A model generated the notes under the pieces. It did not search any database. It worked only from the letters and a program-made list of their open reading frames with translations, and was not told the DNA's origin. Of a stretch of 5,363 nucleotides of DNA, positions 3,896 through 5,363 are shown one piece after another (the stretch's first letter is position 1; every line of letters begins with the position of its first letter). The stretch covers positions 1 through 5,363 of the forward strand of contig CALIKW010000016.1 of the NCBI GenBank assembly GCA_938017915.1, in the 5' to 3' direction. Source of the DNA: an uncultured archaeon. Lineage in GTDB: Archaea; Aenigmatarchaeota; Aenigmatarchaeia; CG10238-14; SCSR01. Made by a program: the position numbers and the translations under genes.

Positions 3896-5129
3896 ATGAA
3901 GCTTAAACCAAAAATAGAAGAAAAGAGATGGGATGTAAAAATAGAAAGTGAGCTTATTAAGCGCTGGGCAAAAGAAAAAATCTACAAATTCGACCTCAAA
4001 ACTAAAAAGAAAATATTTTCAATAGATACGCCACCGCCCTACCCAAAATCTGTTTGAATGGGGAAGTGGGCGTCCGTGGCATATTGGCGCAGCAGCCCAC
4101 TATTCTCAAATAGACATGATAGCAAGAACTGCAAGGATGCTTGGATTTGAAGTTTTCTTTCCTATAGGAATAGATAGGAATGGGATTGGAGTTGAAAGAT
4201 ATACAGAGAAAAGGTTTAATATAAGTTTGCATGAAATTGAAAGAGAAGAATTTTTATCTTATTGTAAAAAAGCCTTGGATGAGCTTGAGGAAAGGATGAT
4301 AAGTATAATGATTTCGCTTGGGATTTCAGGAGATTTTGAAAATTATTATAGAACTGACTCAGAAGAATATAGAAAGCTTACTCAATCAACTTTCATAAAC
4401 CTGTGGAACAGAAATCTTATTTACGTAGATACAAGGCCAAACAATTTTTGTCCAAATTGCAAAACAACAATAGCAGATGCTGAAGTAATTTATGAAGAAA
4501 TTCCGGCAGACCTCGTTTATGTAAAATTTAAGGTAGAGGATGAAGATTTAATAATAGCTACTACCAGACCAGAACTAATTTGTGCTTGCCAAGCAGTTTT
4601 GGTTCATCCAGAAGATAAAAGGTACGAAAAGTTTGTTGGAAAAAAAGCCTTATTGCCCATATACAAAAGAGAAGTTCCTATAATCGCTCATCCTTCTGTA
4701 AATCAGCAATTTGGTAGTGGTGCTGTAATGATTTGCAGTTATGGTGATTCTGAAGATGTTAGGCTTTTTAGAGAACTTAAGCTTAAGGAAATAGTTAGCA
4801 TAGATTCTGAAGGAAAAATGAGTAGTAATGCAGGAATTTATGCAGGTTTATCCACAAGAGAAGCAAGAAAAAAAATAATCGAAGATTTAGAAAAAAATGG
4901 GCTTATTGTAAAAAGGGAAAGTATAATCCATAGAACTCCTGTTTGTGAAAAATGCAGAACTCCTATAGAAATAATTCCGATGAAAGAGTTTTATTTAAAG
5001 CAATTACCTTTTCTAAGTAAAATAAAAGAGTGTGCAAAAAATTTAACTTTTTACCCAGAAATGCACAGACAAATCCTAATCAACTGGATTAATTCAATTA
5101 CCATAGACTGGCCTATTAGTAGGAGAAGA
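3896..5129 (+). pseudogene. valS: Valyl-tRNA synthetase, N-terminal half, split by a 19-base insertion and truncated at SRRR
   Basis: ValRS charges tRNA-Val with valine. The native start ATG 3896 (MKLKPKIEEKRWD) has a good Shine-Dalgarno site. The first 50 codons end IDTPPPYP at 4045; that frame then reads four more codons and stops at TGA 4055-4057. The protein resumes, one frame over, with SGRPWHIGAAAH from 4065 and stays open to 5129, 355 codons. Joined, they make 405 residues: class I signature HIGA at 56-59; Zn knuckle CPNC at 179-182; the editing domain with ATTRPE at 215-220, GSGAVM and HRTP at 339-342; a second CxxC at 344-347; and DWPISRRR ending at 405. Family members are about 800 residues, so the KMSKS loop, most of the second catalytic half and the anticodon-binding domain are missing. 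After SRRR the sequence becomes a different gene. As it stands it cannot make active enzyme unless the 19 bases are spliced and the right-hand join is artificial. An ATG at 4116 is only internal. DRNGIGVE near residue 90 replaces the more usual DRNGLPVE. Confidence 0.85.
4030..4080 (+). other. Hairpin around the 19-base valS insertion, bulge-helix-bulge-like
   Basis: GCCAC-CGCCC (4030-4039) pairs with GGGCG-TCC-GTGGC (4068-4080), ten pairs with a 3-base TCC bulge. Above it CCC (4042-4044) pairs with GGG (4061-4063), flanked by AAA (4045-4047) on one side and AAG (4064-4066) on the other. The extra 19 bases are aaatctgtttgaatgggga (4046-4064) or the same length shifted by one base either way, since A lies at each edge. 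Cutting inside both bulges to remove 4047-4065 leaves CCA-AGT and restores Pro-Ser exactly. The inner stem is weak and the central helix only 3 bp, so this is a relaxed match to an archaeal splicing-endonuclease substrate, not a canonical one. Confidence 0.4.
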
Positions 5130-5363
5130 GGTAGTAAGACAGTGGGTAATTAATGAACTACACTATAGGCTGAACTATCCCCTAGAATTGATGGAGATAG
5201 AGTATCAAGTAAAGCATTTCTCCAAAACAGGTTATGTTGATCTTGTCATTTTCAATTCAAAGGGAGGAAGGTTAGAACCCCATATATTTATAGAGGTAAA
5301 GGCACCAAAAGAAGATGTAGAAAATGCTGAAAAACAACTTAAAACCTATATAAAACCTTACAA
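5122..5363 (+). pseudogene. HsdR-N-type PD-(D/E)xK nuclease domain fragment (no start, cut by window edge)
   Basis: From 5122 another frame reads GEEVVRQWVINELHYRLNY and continues without a stop to the right edge. It resembles the N-terminal domain seen in type I restriction subunits and related N-6 DNA methylases (HSDR_N / HSDR_N_2 type), which cut or help to cut foreign DNA. Likely catalytic residues are Asp at 5239-5241 in GYVDLVIF and Glu (5293-5295) and Lys (5299-5301) in FIEVKAP. AEKQLKTYIKPY after them is also typical of the family. No start codon is possible: upstream in frame there are only Thr-Gly-Leu-Leu-Val codons back to TAG at 5104-5106, none of them NTG. The true 5' end is therefore missing and has been replaced by valS sequence. 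What follows beyond 5363 (helicase or methylase) is unknown. Confidence 0.75.

Noticed and set aside
4055..4057. TGA in valS read as selenocysteine or as a simple programmed frameshift site
   Set aside because: Reading through the TGA does not lead into the ValRS frame, and a one-base shift would leave about six extra, non-conserved residues between PYP and SGRP; the homology needs 19 bases removed.
4002..4232. Minus-strand 76-codon frame over the valS insertion
   Set aside because: It is antisense to conserved ValRS sequence and has no promoter or recognisable domain.

Overview
The window looks like a stretch of an AT-rich archaeal chromosome, by eye roughly one third G+C. The archaeal signs are TATA-type promoter boxes instead of -35/-10 boxes, oligo-T terminators, and genes without a Shine-Dalgarno site sitting about 26-29 bases downstream of a TATA box (apparently leaderless) mixed with genes that have an AGGTGA-type site. 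It also carries a tRNA-Ala with no encoded CCA, an archaeal-type inositol monophosphatase/FBPase, and a valyl-tRNA synthetase of a type I associate with Thermoplasma-like and some other archaea. A small-genome (DPANN-like) archaeon is possible, but I cannot prove the phylum.

Layout, left to right. (1) 1-581, +: C-terminal part of a HAD-superfamily phosphatase, cut by the window edge. (2) 667-1509, +: a 280-residue pentapeptide-repeat protein with 31 unbroken repeats and a 53-base internal DNA duplication. (3) 1587-2357, -: inositol-phosphate/fructose-bisphosphate phosphatase family protein, convergent with (2). (4) 2390-2461, +: tRNA-Ala(CGC), divergent from (3), with about 32 bp between them holding both promoters. 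(5) 2544-2891, -: small charged helical protein of unknown function. (6) 2972-3682, +: calcineurin-like metallophosphoesterase, divergent from (5). (7) 3714-3786: a GC-richer hairpin element closed by a 12-bp perfect stem and followed by a T7 tract, a candidate small RNA. (8) 3896-5129, +: valS, interrupted twice. (9) 5122-5363, +: start-less fragment of a PD-(D/E)xK domain of the HsdR N-terminal type, as found in type I-like restriction-modification proteins, running off the right edge.

The genes do not form one pathway. HAD, IMPase/FBPase and metallophosphoesterase are separate housekeeping phosphatases, and the tRNA and valS belong to translation. The most interesting part is valS. Its highly conserved PPPYP-SGRPWHIG segment is split by 19 extra bases that shift the frame, and these bases sit inside a strong hairpin with bulges resembling an archaeal bulge-helix-bulge splice substrate. 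About 1.1 kb further on, the synthetase stops at its conserved SRRR and changes, over a 10-base shared stretch, into the interior of a restriction-type nuclease domain. The first lesion could be a tiny mRNA intron or simple decay. The second is either a microhomology rearrangement or a chimeric join made during amplification or assembly.
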